A stretch of DNA of 64,000 bases from Alteromonas sp. 1_MG-2023 (GCF_030547075.1 NZ_JAUOQH010000007.1:1-64000); one strand, 5' to 3'; shown: positions 16,836-31,651, numbered from the stretch's first letter. Notes: generated from the sequence alone by a model not told the origin. Translations and numbers: made by a program.

Positions 16836-18080
16836 ATGTACAAAATTTTAGTCGTTGAAGATAGTTTAACCGTACGAAAAGTTTTAAGTAAGTTACTAGA
16901 ATCAAACCCACACCTGTCGCCCGTTCTTTGTGAAACATTCACTGAAGCTAAACTTTTACTAGAAAAAGAAAGTGACTTTTTAGCGGCTGTCGTCGACCTG
17001 AATTTGCCGGATGCTCCTAATGGAGAAAGCGTTGAATTAAGTTTATCGTACTCCCTTCCAACTATCGTGCTGACAGGTAATTTTGATGAATTTACCCGAG
17101 CGCAGTTGCTTGACTTAGGGGTTCTAGATTACATTACCAAAGAGTCACGCTATTCCTATAGCCAAGTGATTAAACTTATAGATAGGTTAAGAAAAAACTT
17201 AACAACAAAAGTACTTGTCGTTGAAGATTCTATTACCAGTCGAAATTACATCTGTGGGTTATTGAAAAAATTTCATTTCCAAATATTCGAAGCTTCAGAC
17301 GGTAGAGAAGCACTTACATTCCTTTCTGATACCAGCGACATTAGCCTTGTGATATCAGATCACCGCATGCCCAATATGGATGGATATGAATTAGTTAAAG
17401 CGATCAGGCATGATCGCAGGCTTCAAGATTTAGTCTTTATAGGTTTATCTGGCACCAATGACGGCATACTTTCATCCAAATTTATAAAAAGCGGTGCAAA
17501 TGACTTCCTCTCTAAACCTTTTTATCATGAAGAGTTTTTTTGCAGAGTAATGCAAAACTTAGACTCTCAAGAGATGATAAGAACCATTCGAGCTTCAGCT
17601 AATATTGATTCGTTAACCCAAGTTTATAACCGTCGCTATCTCATTGAGCAAGGGGAAGCTATTTTTGCAAAGGGTCCATCCGGACAATCTGCAGCAGGGG
17701 TTATGGTTAGTATGATTGATATTGACAACTTCAAAGTGGTTAATGACAACTTAGGCCACAAAGCAGGTGACTCGCTGTTACAGGAGTTTGCGACGTTACT
17801 ACAAGAGTATTTCCCTACCGATTTGGTAGTACGTTATGGAGGTGAAGAGTTTACTGTTATTGCTACCGGCTCATTCAAACAGCATGCCGCTGACATCTCT
17901 CAATTTATCAGTGCTGTGCGTCAAACCTCGTTCACGCAACATGCCCTCAATGTAACATGCAGTATCGGTATTTGTGCTGAAAACTTAGGTAGTTTAGAAG
18001 AGCAAATTGATGTCGCTGATAAGCGTTTGTATAAAGCAAAACATACAGGAAAAGATAAAATCGTTGCTAGTGATAAGTAA
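16836..18080 (+). CDS. Diguanylate cyclase with two receiver domains
   Basis: A protein of 414 residues. Receiver 1 is 1-118 with D54 (VVDLNLPD), receiver 2 is 125-242 with D175 (ISDHRMPNMDGYEL), and a GGDEF domain occupies 255-412 with the active-site loop G335-G-E-E-F339 and the substrate motif DSLTQVYNRRYL. It should make cyclic di-GMP from GTP under control of phosphorylation. No inhibitory RxxD site is seen five residues before GGEEF, so product inhibition may be absent. There is no membrane segment; it is cytoplasmic. No kinase is adjacent. Similar REC-REC-GGDEF proteins (PleD-like) control surface attachment and motility. Confidence 0.93.
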   Translation: MYKILVVEDSLTVRKVLSKLLESNPHLSPVLCETFTEAKLLLEKESDFLAAVVDLNLPDAPNGESVELSLSYSLPTIVLTGNFDEFTRAQLLDLGVLDYITKESRYSYSQVIKLIDRLRKNLTTKVLVVEDSITSRNYICGLLKKFHFQIFEASDGREALTFLSDTSDISLVISDHRMPNMDGYELVKAIRHDRRLQDLVFIGLSGTNDGILSSKFIKSGANDFLSKPFYHEEFFCRVMQNLDSQEMIRTIRASANIDSLTQVYNRRYLIEQGEAIFAKGPSGQSAAGVMVSMIDIDNFKVVNDNLGHKAGDSLLQEFATLLQEYFPTDLVVRYGGEEFTVIATGSFKQHAADISQFISAVRQTSFTQHALNVTCSIGICAENLGSLEEQIDVADKRLYKAKHTGKDKIVASDK

Positions 18081-18165
18081 ACGGATGTCTTTATAAATGT
18101 TGATAGTCACAATCCTCAATTGTTCATCTTTTTAAAAGCCAAGGTGCTTTTGAACAATAAAATAT

Positions 18166-19872
18166 CTACATCCAAGATTTTCGTTTAGACTCCACTTCAA
18201 ACAACACGTTATTCGCCAATTTATTTGCATATTCTTCAGGTAAAAACGGGACTGAAATAGCGCCAGATGCTAATACGAACTGCACCGTTGCCAGCTTTCG
18301 CCTTTTCATGAATACACTTTGCTTTACTACCACCTGCTGAACTTTGTAAGGTTCGAAGCATAAGTAATCTATACCTATGCGCCCTCGCCTTACATAAATG
18401 TATTTATCATCGCTCACCACGCCCCAGCGCCACCATCTAAGCGTAATAATGCCTAGAAGGATTGCGCTTACCAAGGTTACGCCCGCAGTAATATCTAAAT
18501 GTTCTGTATAAATACCAATACCGGTGCCAACTACAAAAGGTATAGCAAGCGCTGCGATAACCCAATGCAAAATAAAGCGCTTACTGATGGACTGATAATC
18601 GCTACGGCGAATTTTACTCTGCGGCATCACCTCTTGGCTCAATTCATCCGCTTCGTCTTCAGTAACAGAAGGCACGATAAGCCGATTAGGCGACATTAGC
18701 TCTTTAGTGGAATGGCCAATTGATGCGTTTTGCTCAAAATACAAATTCACACGTTTGAGAATTCTGTCTAACCAATCTTGCTTGGCAGAGATAACTTGAA
18801 TGCGGGATGCACGCATACTCACTTCTTGTTTGTTCAACAAACCACTTCTACGGATGTACCTATCGTGTTGCCGCGATAACGTATAATCGTAAAAGGTAAA
18901 CAAAGCGCCGCCGATACTAATAAGCGCAACCACTGCCATGGCCATCATCAGCATAACAAAAGCGTATAAACCAAATTGCCACCAGGCTATGGTCTGCTCG
19001 CCAACGAGTTGATTTAGCTGCAAGCCCTTTTCAGCCAACCATTCTGATAGATACCCAAAAGCATTGTCGTAAAAAGGCGCAGCTGCACCTAAGAAAATCC
19101 ATACTCGATTATTCGTTATACCGTGTATGACAATATCGGTAATAGAGCGCCTATTAAGTATGGTTTCGCCATCTTCATTGGTTTCTGAATAACGCTCGCT
19201 TTGGTCGCCATCAACGCAAGCTTGGCTGCTATTATTCGCATGCGCTCTATTATTTACATGGCCGCTATCATTTACATGGGCGCTGGTCTCGCGTTCTTGA
19301 TGGCCATTCTCTTGATAGCCATTCTCTTGATGCCCATGCTCTTGGTGCTCGGCCAGCACTTGCTTTCTAAGAGCATGCGCATACGCCAAAGGAACCGCGA
19401 CTATTTTGGCCTCTTCTCCTGCACTTCCCGCGGTATCGAGCACAACCAGTGCGAAACCGAACGGCCGGTAGTAGAAAGGCAATTCAATTTTTACATTCTG
19501 AATGCGCCAAAAAGGCAGATTGGTATAACTTCTAGAAAATACCCCACTGTGAATTTCAACATGCTGGTTGTTTACCCTGAAGCGATACATGAAGAAACTT
19601 ACAACACCGCTTGAAAAGAAAATAATGACCAGAGCAGCAATGCTCAATAATGTAATGGGTGATTGAATGCTATCGTTAATATTAGCGGTTACCGCAATGG
19701 CTGGTACGGCATAAATAGCGCCTTGGGCCATGTTTTTAATGCTACGAAGAGTGAAATACGCAATGGCGATGGGTGAAAGCCTACGCCAATCTTCGCCGGT
19801 GTCGACCTTAACGGTTTGTGATCCTGCACTGCTTTCGGAAGGCTTCGCTGTGTCTACTTCGGGGGAAGCCAC
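18166..19872 (-). CDS. YdbT-like membrane protein with bacterial PH (DUF304) domains
   Basis: A protein of 568 residues with paired membrane helices and three bPH2 domains (about 80-160, 340-425 and 495-560; motifs such as RFRVNNQHVEIHSGVFSR in parts and YKVQQVVVKQSVFMKRR). Such proteins are encoded next to a smaller YdbS-like partner, as here; their function is unknown, possibly lipid or envelope related. The start is a GTG overlapping the partner's stop codon by one base, so the two are translationally coupled. An odd hydrophilic insertion at about 175-240 (EHQEHGHQENGYQENGHQER, then His/Asn-rich) is encoded by short tandem DNA repeats near 19290-19350 and interrupts the first PH-to-membrane stretch. 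Confidence 0.85.
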   Translation of the reverse strand: MASPEVDTAKPSESSAGSQTVKVDTGEDWRRLSPIAIAYFTLRSIKNMAQGAIYAVPAIAVTANINDSIQSPITLLSIAALVIIFFSSGVVSFFMYRFRVNNQHVEIHSGVFSRSYTNLPFWRIQNVKIELPFYYRPFGFALVVLDTAGSAGEEAKIVAVPLAYAHALRKQVLAEHQEHGHQENGYQENGHQERETSAHVNDSGHVNNRAHANNSSQACVDGDQSERYSETNEDGETILNRRSITDIVIHGITNNRVWIFLGAAAPFYDNAFGYLSEWLAEKGLQLNQLVGEQTIAWWQFGLYAFVMLMMAMAVVALISIGGALFTFYDYTLSRQHDRYIRRSGLLNKQEVSMRASRIQVISAKQDWLDRILKRVNLYFEQNASIGHSTKELMSPNRLIVPSVTEDEADELSQEVMPQSKIRRSDYQSISKRFILHWVIAALAIPFVVGTGIGIYTEHLDITAGVTLVSAILLGIITLRWWRWGVVSDDKYIYVRRGRIGIDYLCFEPYKVQQVVVKQSVFMKRRKLATVQFVLASGAISVPFLPEEYANKLANNVLFEVESKRKSWM

Positions 19873-20450
19873 TATTTTGCACTCACATCTTTATGATCGA
19901 GAATGAACTGCCTTAATCGCTCGGCCACTTCCACCTCTATACCTGGAATTTCAAATGTATGGGTGGCGCCACCAGCCGAAAACAACTGTAAAGAAGCGAG
20001 CCCAGCTAAACGAGCAATAGGTCCACGCTTTAATTCAACGTGTTGAACACGCAATATAGGCTGGCAAGATAACGACCTAAATACCAAGCCTGACTGCAAG
20101 CTTAAGTCTTGTTCCCGTAGGGCATATTTAATAAGCGGATCGGCAAAGAAATGGTAGATTGTCGCTACACACCCCAGCACACAAACGCCCATCACAATAT
20201 ATGGAAAGGCGGTAACTAAGGGCTCTGGTATCGCAAAAAATGACTGGTAGCGTAGCGCACTAGCAACCATGATCAACGCAAACGCTATGCTAAAAGCCAA
20301 TGAGATATTAATAACGCGGTAACGCGGAGAAATAGCTTCTAAGTTTAGTTGGTGAAGTTGCGGTATGTCTGATGCAGACGTGTTTTCATTAGTTATTATA
20401 GCGTTTAGCTGAGCATTGCTAAACGTCTCGTTGTCGGTGCCCATTGTCAT
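19872..20450 (-). CDS. YdbS-like membrane protein with one bacterial PH (DUF304) domain
   Basis: A protein of 192 residues from the ATG at 20450, which has AAGGGG eight bases upstream; a TTG at 20489 in the same frame lies next to a terminator and has no ribosome site. Two membrane helices (about 50-105) are followed by a bPH2 domain (120-185; LQSGLVFRSLSCQPILRVQHVEL read in parts). It pairs with the larger YdbT-like protein encoded immediately downstream. Function unknown; the pair is membrane-bound. Confidence 0.83.
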   Translation of the reverse strand: MTMGTDNETFSNAQLNAIITNENTSASDIPQLHQLNLEAISPRYRVINISLAFSIAFALIMVASALRYQSFFAIPEPLVTAFPYIVMGVCVLGCVATIYHFFADPLIKYALREQDLSLQSGLVFRSLSCQPILRVQHVELKRGPIARLAGLASLQLFSAGGATHTFEIPGIEVEVAERLRQFILDHKDVSAK

Positions 20451-20491
20451 TACGTCTACCCCTTGTAAACTCGCGAAATCGACTTCCAAAT

Positions 20492-20521
20492 AAAAACGGG
20501 GCTTAATCAGCCCCGTTTTTT
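20492..20521 (-). terminator. Rho-independent terminator after arcB
   Basis: An 11-base perfect stem AAAAACGGGGC/GCCCCGTTTTT with a seven-base loop, flanked by A and T runs on both sides so that it can act on either strand. It separates arcB from the PH-domain pair, both transcribed to the left. Confidence 0.88.
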
Positions 20522-20531
20522 GTTAAACGAT

Positions 20532-22889
20532 TTAATCGTCTACCCGCTGCTGATTAAGCCACTCTTGTAAGGCTTTCATATCGTGCTGTACGGCCATTTG
20601 CAACTCTTCAACCCAATCATGGACGTTCTGCCACCACGTAGGGTGATCGCCTTGTTGAATCTGATTTGCAATACGTTGTACACGTGCTAGCCCTACAGAG
20701 CCTGCCGCACCTTTAATCTTATGCGCTTGTGAGCACACTTCAGACTTTTCATCGGCACTTAGGCTTAACTGCAGAATTTCCATGTATTCAGGCATTTTTT
20801 CCTGAAACACTTTAACGCTTGCCCGCACCATATCATCGCCTATTGTATCCACTAACATCTGGAGCAAGTCCATATCTAAAATGTTACTTAATATTTTACT
20901 CGGCTCTGGCGGGCGTTCTACCTGACCTTCAATTTCTAACGGTGCAGGTGGCGCATGGAATAACTCGTTAAACACCTCAATTACGCGAGACTTCTTAATG
21001 GGCTTGGCGATGATATCGTCCATGCCGTTCTGCAAATACTCTTCCCGCTTTTTAATCACGTTCGCAGTAAGTGCCACAATAGGGGTTTGCATCACTAAGT
21101 CTTCTTCATGCAGCGTACTGGCCACATCGAATCCGCTCATGTCTGGCAATTGAATGTCTAACAGTATTAAATCGTATTGGGTAGCACGGGCTTTATCAAT
21201 CGCTTCTTGCCCGGTCATGGCCACATCTACCTTTTGCCCCATTTTCTCAAGTAAGGCTTTGGCAACCATCACGTTAAGCTCAATATCTTCTACCAGCAAA
21301 ATATTCAAATCGGTAACTTGAAGCTGCGCCACTTGCATAGGCTTTTTCGATATTTCTACCGGTAGCTCTATTTCGAAGCGCGTGCCTTTACCTACCACAC
21401 TGGTAACTTTAATATTGCCCTTCATTAAATCGACCATTTGCTTACAAATAGCCAAACCAATACCGGTACCCGTGGCTGATTGGTGATCAGGGTGATCAAC
21501 CTGATAGTACATGGCGAAGATTTTTTCTATCTCTTCCTCAGGTATGCCTACACCAGTATCTTCAATCACAAAGGTGACGAACGCTAAGTCATTTTCAGGT
21601 TTGGTAGATTCGATGGATAAGCTTACATGGCCTTTTTGAGTAAACTTCACAGCGTTAAACAGGATATTCCACAAAATTTGGCGCAAGCGCGTACCGTCTA
21701 CTTCAACTAAACGAGGCAGCGGTTCTTTAATCGTAGTTTTAAGCTCTAGCTGTTTATCACCTGCTAAGAGTCGAATAATACTGCTTAGCTCTTCGGTAAA
21801 GTCTCTAAGCGATACGGTCTTCAAGCTAAGTTCAACTTTGTCTCTATCCAACTTATCAAGGTCGATAATATCGTTAAATATATTGCCAAGGGTGATAGCA
21901 CTAGCATAGATAGTACTTACCCAGCTAAATTGCTCTTCGCTTAATTCGGTATCGCGCAGCATTCTACTTAAGCCAACAATACCGTTTAACGGCGTACGTA
22001 GCTCGTGACTAATCGTAGCGATAAAGCGCGTTTTATCAGTACTGGCTTTCGCTGCTGCATTTTCTGCTTGTTTACGTTCAGTCATGTCACGACCAAATGA
22101 TAGCAAGCCTAAACGGTTACCTTCTTTATCGAAGAAAGGAACTCGCTTCATTTCGAAGTAACGGCGGCGGCCATCGGCAAAGCGCAGCCATAACTCTTCA
22201 GTAATACTGGCGTTAGTTTCTAGCACTTCATGGTCGCTGGCGACTATTTGACGGGCTAGGTCTTCTTCATAAACATCAGTCGGGGTTAAACCAAGAAGTT
22301 CTTGCTCGGTCTTACCTGTCATGAGCTCTGCTATACGATTGCAGCCCGCAAAGCGCCCTTCTTCATTACGGTAGTAAATAAGATCTGGCGAGGCATCAAT
22401 GATAGAGCGTAGTAACGTAGATAAGCGACGAGCTTGGGCTTCTTGTTCAGACTTATCCTGAATTTCACGCTCTAAGTCTTTAAATAAGGCTTCACGCTCT
22501 TCTTGCGCTAATTTGCGCTGCTCAATTTCGTGGTTCAATTGGCGGATATTAGTTTGCAGTTCGCGGTTAAGAAAAACATCTTCTTCTCGCAAACGCTCAA
22601 GCTGACTTACCACTTCTTTAAGGTTGGTGCGTGAGTTCTCTAACTGCTTTATAAGTTCGCTAAAAAAGTACAACACCCAAGGCGCAGAAAGCATGGTTAA
22701 AATAACCGCGCTGATAAAGTCATCAGGTTGTACTGCACTGCCCATACTTACGCGTATTACGTATGAGCCGCCAAGTGTAAACACTAACGACAATACTACG
22801 AACAGAATACTTAACTTAAGCGTACCGAAGCGCTGTACAAACTGCGCAAAACGAATAGCCCAAGAATCGTTTGGTGAATCTGAATGCAT
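20532..22889 (-). CDS. arcB: Aerobic respiration control sensor kinase ArcB
   Basis: A protein of 785 residues with the full ArcB layout: two membrane helices (25-48 and 56-78), a coiled coil with leucine-rich heptads (80-155), PAS domain (158-272), HisKA with H295 (TISHELRTPLNGIVGLSRML in parts), HATPase to about 512, receiver with D578 (LLDIQLPDMSGF) and C-terminal Hpt with H723 (QAHKIKGAAG). It reads the quinone pool and passes phosphate to ArcA. The redox Cys of E. coli at 180 is kept (C183 in SGCNR-like AGCNR), but the position of Cys241 is Tyr244 (GRRRYFEMKRV). The divergent neighbour gltB is as in enterobacteria, where arcB also lies close to gltBD. ArcA is not in the window. Confidence 0.95.
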   Translation of the reverse strand: MHSDSPNDSWAIRFAQFVQRFGTLKLSILFVVLSLVFTLGGSYVIRVSMGSAVQPDDFISAVILTMLSAPWVLYFFSELIKQLENSRTNLKEVVSQLERLREEDVFLNRELQTNIRQLNHEIEQRKLAQEEREALFKDLEREIQDKSEQEAQARRLSTLLRSIIDASPDLIYYRNEEGRFAGCNRIAELMTGKTEQELLGLTPTDVYEEDLARQIVASDHEVLETNASITEELWLRFADGRRRYFEMKRVPFFDKEGNRLGLLSFGRDMTERKQAENAAAKASTDKTRFIATISHELRTPLNGIVGLSRMLRDTELSEEQFSWVSTIYASAITLGNIFNDIIDLDKLDRDKVELSLKTVSLRDFTEELSSIIRLLAGDKQLELKTTIKEPLPRLVEVDGTRLRQILWNILFNAVKFTQKGHVSLSIESTKPENDLAFVTFVIEDTGVGIPEEEIEKIFAMYYQVDHPDHQSATGTGIGLAICKQMVDLMKGNIKVTSVVGKGTRFEIELPVEISKKPMQVAQLQVTDLNILLVEDIELNVMVAKALLEKMGQKVDVAMTGQEAIDKARATQYDLILLDIQLPDMSGFDVASTLHEEDLVMQTPIVALTANVIKKREEYLQNGMDDIIAKPIKKSRVIEVFNELFHAPPAPLEIEGQVERPPEPSKILSNILDMDLLQMLVDTIGDDMVRASVKVFQEKMPEYMEILQLSLSADEKSEVCSQAHKIKGAAGSVGLARVQRIANQIQQGDHPTWWQNVHDWVEELQMAVQHDMKALQEWLNQQRVDD

Positions 22890-23540
22890 GAACGACTTAT
22901 TTTTAGGATTATATTCAGCATATCCTATCAGGCTTTATGCATTACGGAAATGCTGACAGACACCGTATCTACTGAACTATAGATTGTTGTTTATAAGAAT
23001 TGATTCACCATGGTGTAATTTTTGTACAACTGCAAATGATTCTGGTAGGCTGGATGTAAAGAATGAACAACTACATAAAAATACAGCAAACATGCCCTTG
23101 AATAGATATTAAATGCCTCAATATGAATTTTTATTCATTTTTAGCGATTCCAAGACACTTACTTGAATTTCATTGCCTACCATTAGAACGATATATCGGG
23201 TTATAACATTTTTATTACAAAGATGAATTTATTAGTTTAACATTATGAAATTATTGATAATTTTAAACAATATGCTAAATCTTTGTTATACCCCTAATTT
23301 TAGCGTTTGATTTTACATATCAATATAGGTATTTTGTACGCCCCGCAAAGCAATAATGCATAAAAATGCGGAACACGACTGGAATCCTCTAATAATAAAT
23401 AACGACAAGAAAAGGCGCATAGAGCGGTAATAGTGCCAGCTCGACAAAAGACGTCTGAACAATGTTGTGATACGCAATACCTAGGCGCATCTACACGCAA
23501 CGCACACCTTGCCCCAGTCAAAGGTTGAAGGAGTTAAGAG
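22890..23540. other. Divergent arcB-gltB intergenic region
   Basis: 651 bases without a supported gene. It is AT-rich between 23080 and 23300 and must contain the promoters of arcB and gltBD. AAGGAG at 23529-23534 is the gltB ribosome site. I could not identify a convincing operator or leader peptide. Confidence 0.5.
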
Positions 23541-29437
<5,897 letters not shown>

Positions 29438-29500
29438 TATTTACGTGTAAAAACAGCACGTTGATGATACCCAAGGCTATAGCTGTATTTAGCCTATATA

Positions 29501-29526
29501 AAAGCTCGCTCCGGCGAGCTTTTTTG
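29501..29526 (+). terminator. Rho-independent terminator after gltBD
   Basis: A nine-base stem AAAGCTCGC/GCGAGCTTT with a four-base loop, followed by a run of T. Confidence 0.9.
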
Positions 29527-29534
29527 TGGGTGCA

Positions 29535-29586
29535 AATAATGGGGTCAGAGTACTTTTTAGGAAAAATTAACTCTGACCCCATTATT
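29535..29586. repeat. Perfect 17-base inverted repeat of the GGGGTCAGAGT type
   Basis: AATAATGGGGTCAGAGT and its exact complement are separated by 18 bases. From memory, GGGGTCAGAGT palindromes are common in gammaproteobacterial genomes and often accompany REP-associated (Y1) transposases; no such gene is in this window. It marks the border between the gltD terminator and the accessory island. Confidence 0.75.
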
Positions 29587-29619
29587 CGAGCTCTGTAAAA
29601 ACAAAGCTCCGCACTAGCT

Positions 29620-29636
29620 AGGCTTTGGATTCAAAT
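29620..29636. repeat. 17-base repeat at island module ends, copy 1
   Basis: AGGCTTTGGATTCAAAT is identical to 32039-32055. Here it abuts the stop codon of the first immunity gene. In both places the plus strand could encode ARLWIQI, so it seems to be the end of one ancestral gene copied behind each cassette. Confidence 0.6.
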
Positions 29637-30055
29637 TAAAAAGTTACTCCGTTAACCGAAATATCTTCATAGCCGTTAACAACTATTCTAAATTGTTGCT
29701 GTCCAGAAGTATCAACTAAGTCAAAGCCATTTTGTGAATTTAAATTGAGCCTTATAGACTGATTAGTTTTCAACCCCAAGATCACCACAGGCTCACCAAT
29801 ATCCAAGCTTGCGATAGAAATCACGTAATCTGGAGGAGTACTACTTAATGTTAATTCTCCATCTAATTTATAGAGTTTAACTCTAGCCAACTCATTGTCT
29901 AGATGCGTGCCAACTTCGGATAATGCAACAAAAGCATTGTTTGATAGGCATTCATATCTAGCAACAGTGCTAAGTTGATCACTCCCTAAACATTTTGAAT
30001 TAGCTTGAGTGCAAGCTGAAATTAAAAGCAAACTCAGTGCGATAATTATTCTCAT
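29636..30055 (-). CDS. Lipoprotein, probable immunity protein of Rhs tip 1
   Basis: A protein of 139 residues with a lipoprotein signal: residues 1-14 hydrophobic, then the lipobox LISA-C15 followed by Thr, which predicts outer-membrane retention facing the periplasm. The mature part is small, mainly beta-like, with no domain I recognise. Its ATG overlaps the stop of the Rhs tip gene (ATGA), the usual arrangement for a toxin and its immunity gene. A periplasmic lipoprotein is what one would expect if the toxin attacks peptidoglycan, as the tip's motifs suggest. The role is inferred from position, not homology. Confidence 0.65.
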   Translation of the reverse strand: MRIIIALSLLLISACTQANSKCLGSDQLSTVARYECLSNNAFVALSEVGTHLDNELARVKLYKLDGELTLSSTPPDYVISIASLDIGEPVVILGLKTNQSIRLNLNSQNGFDLVDTSGQQQFRIVVNGYEDISVNGVTF

Positions 30056-30642
30056 TGCTGCCCCGATACGTGTATGTGATTTCTATGTTTTCTAACAACA
30101 TTTCTGTTGTAAGCCCTGCTTCCCCAAGGAGTTTTCGCAGTAGAATTAGGGTTTGCTCTATTTACAGTTGTTCCATTAGCTCCTGTAACTTCAACTCTAG
30201 AAGGGCCATAGTTCTCTCGGATATTTCCTTGATTTGCGAAAGCATCTTGTAGATCTTGAACTCCCTGACCATTTTGGTCAACAGGTTGTCCATTGACAGA
30301 GTTGATGTCTGCCGCTTGCCCATTTCCATGCCTAGGGGAACTTCTGTTTACTCCTACACTCCCTGAAGTACTATTTATATTAACACTATCAACTCCCGAA
30401 TCCCTCACAGCGTTTTCTATCATAGTAGCTGTCTCAGTAGTGAAGTCATTTGGAGGAGCTGGTGCTCCGCTTACATCGTTTACAAATGTAATATTAGTTT
30501 TTCCATCACCATTAACGTCCGTATCTACTGATGATCTACTGCAATCTTTATTTAAGCACGTAGTCATGCCTGTAGGGTCTGTAGCATTAATAGGATCATT
30601 ACCCACATAAGCATAAAGATTCATCTGATCCTCATAACCCAC
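30052..30642 (-). CDS. Orphan Rhs C-terminal tip with M15-type peptidase domain
   Basis: The first 25 residues ([25 protein letters not shown] in parts) are the end of an Rhs core; the open frame in fact extends upstream through [19 protein letters not shown] to a stop near 30715, so there is no Rhs body and this is a truncated or silent cassette. After DPTG comes a cytotoxic-type domain (26-196). It carries H105-G-N-G108-Q-A-A-D112 and H189-I-H191, the HxxGxAxD...HxH zinc-binding pattern of M15 peptidases (D-Ala-D-Ala carboxypeptidase, VanY, endolysins). A DxNxDG-like calcium motif lies near residue 42. Expected action: cutting peptidoglycan peptides. The 196-residue frame starts at GTG 30642 as drawn. 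Confidence 0.75.
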   Translation of the reverse strand: MGYEDQMNLYAYVGNDPINATDPTGMTTCLNKDCSRSSVDTDVNGDGKTNITFVNDVSGAPAPPNDFTTETATMIENAVRDSGVDSVNINSTSGSVGVNRSSPRHGNGQAADINSVNGQPVDQNGQGVQDLQDAFANQGNIRENYGPSRVEVTGANGTTVNRANPNSTAKTPWGSRAYNRNVVRKHRNHIHVSGQQ

Positions 30643-30699
30643 AGGGTCAGTCTGAAGAAAACGGCCTAGCTTTGGATGATAAATCCGTGCTTTGTAGTA
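30593..30699 (-). repeat. 107-bp identical repeat of Rhs core DNA, copy 1
   Basis: Base-for-base the same as 33095-33201. It encodes [14 protein letters not shown] through YVGNDPIN on the minus strand and is followed in each copy by a different C-terminal domain. Identical core ends are what allows Rhs tips to be exchanged by recombination. Confidence 0.9.
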
Positions 30700-30903
30700 G
30701 AGTAATCGGATTCACAAGCCATGCTGTTATCTTGCAGAAAGGCTTTGATATTTAGGAGGGGTGCATCCCAGCAGTTTTTAAAAGAGCAGCTTACTTCCTC
30801 GTAAGCGATATCCTTCGTTGATTCTATGCGGCAATGCTGGATAAATCTAGCTGGTTTGAATCAATTCGTGTTTCATGCCAGTCAGCTTAATAGACGTTCT
30901 TTC

Positions 30904-31503
30904 CTACTCGCTGCTGTGTGAGATTGCCTGAGCAAATATTGCCTCAAGAAGAGACAAGTCTAAATTTACGCCTGCTATATTGGCATCTATCCAGTCTTGC
31001 TGGGGTATTCGAGGCCATGACACATCATAACCCAAGGTGAATAGCATTTCCTCGAAGAAGAAGCGCTGAACTCGGCCATTTCCTTCTCTGAATGGGTGGA
31101 GTAAGTTTATCTCACAAAATAAGTCAGCCACTTTGGATATTAAGGCTTCTTCAGTTTCCACATGTGCAAGAGTTGGGATAGTGTTAAATAATTTATTGGC
31201 TTCTGGCTCAATGCGTGACCATGTACAGAACCGCGTGCCGCCTTTCGAAATATCAACATCTCTTAACTGACCTGCCCAATCATAGACATCCTGAAAGAGG
31301 TGATAGTGGAGCTGTTTTAGATGCTCCAGCGTAAAATCAGCTATTGTTAGCTTGGGGGCTTCGTAGGTTCTGTAACGCTCAGCAGTGAACTCAGCTTCGG
31401 CTTCTGCTAATAACACCGCGTCGCGTATATCAAGGTGATTGATAAGAACGTCAGAATCGGGGTAACAGTATCTATCCTGTGTTACCCCGTACTTATCGAG
31501 CAT
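30904..31503 (-). CDS. Fic-domain protein (adenylyltransferase toxin)
   Basis: A protein of 199 residues containing one Fic domain. The catalytic motif H136-P-F-R-E140-G-N-G-R144-V-Q-R147 fits HxFx(D/E)GNGRxxR exactly, so transfer of AMP from ATP to a protein hydroxyl is expected. The upstream flap (about 82-92, DVDISKGGTRFC) is present. No inhibitory (S/T)xxxE(G/N) helix is found inside this protein; it is instead in the small overlapping upstream gene, which makes this a class I Fic toxin-antitoxin pair. Similar toxins modify DNA gyrase and topoisomerase IV; the target here is unknown. It sits in the accessory island between the Rhs tips. Confidence 0.9.
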   Translation of the reverse strand: MLDKYGVTQDRYCYPDSDVLINHLDIRDAVLLAEAEAEFTAERYRTYEAPKLTIADFTLEHLKQLHYHLFQDVYDWAGQLRDVDISKGGTRFCTWSRIEPEANKLFNTIPTLAHVETEEALISKVADLFCEINLLHPFREGNGRVQRFFFEEMLFTLGYDVSWPRIPQQDWIDANIAGVNLDLSLLEAIFAQAISHSSE

Positions 31504-31651
31504 ACTTCCGTTTTAAGTCGGTAATACTTTTACGCTCATTACTTTTTTTGAGCGCAAGCCCTTCATAGCTCAGGCTTACTTCGAAGTTATCCATATTCGG
31601 GGTAAACCGACCTTTTTGGCTATTGCCAGTCTTTGCAACGGTGTTTTTCAT
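31493..31651 (-). CDS. Small antitoxin of the Fic toxin
   Basis: A 52-residue open frame that overlaps the start of the Fic gene by 11 bases. The ATG has GGAGGG immediately upstream. The peptide includes S26-L-S-Y-E30-G31, matching the (S/T)xxxE(G/N) inhibitory helix that blocks ATP binding in Fic proteins. The order (antitoxin first, overlapping toxin) and motif are as in VbhA/VbhT-type pairs. Sequence after the motif is basic (LKKSNERKSITDLKRKYAR read in parts). Its extent is read directly from the bases. Confidence 0.8.
   Translation of the reverse strand: MKNTVAKTGNSQKGRFTPNMDNFEVSLSYEGLALKKSNERKSITDLKRKYAR

Noticed and set aside
29535-29586. Rho-independent terminator
   Set aside because: The palindrome is long but its loop is 18 bases and no T run follows; the real gltD terminator is at 29501-29526.
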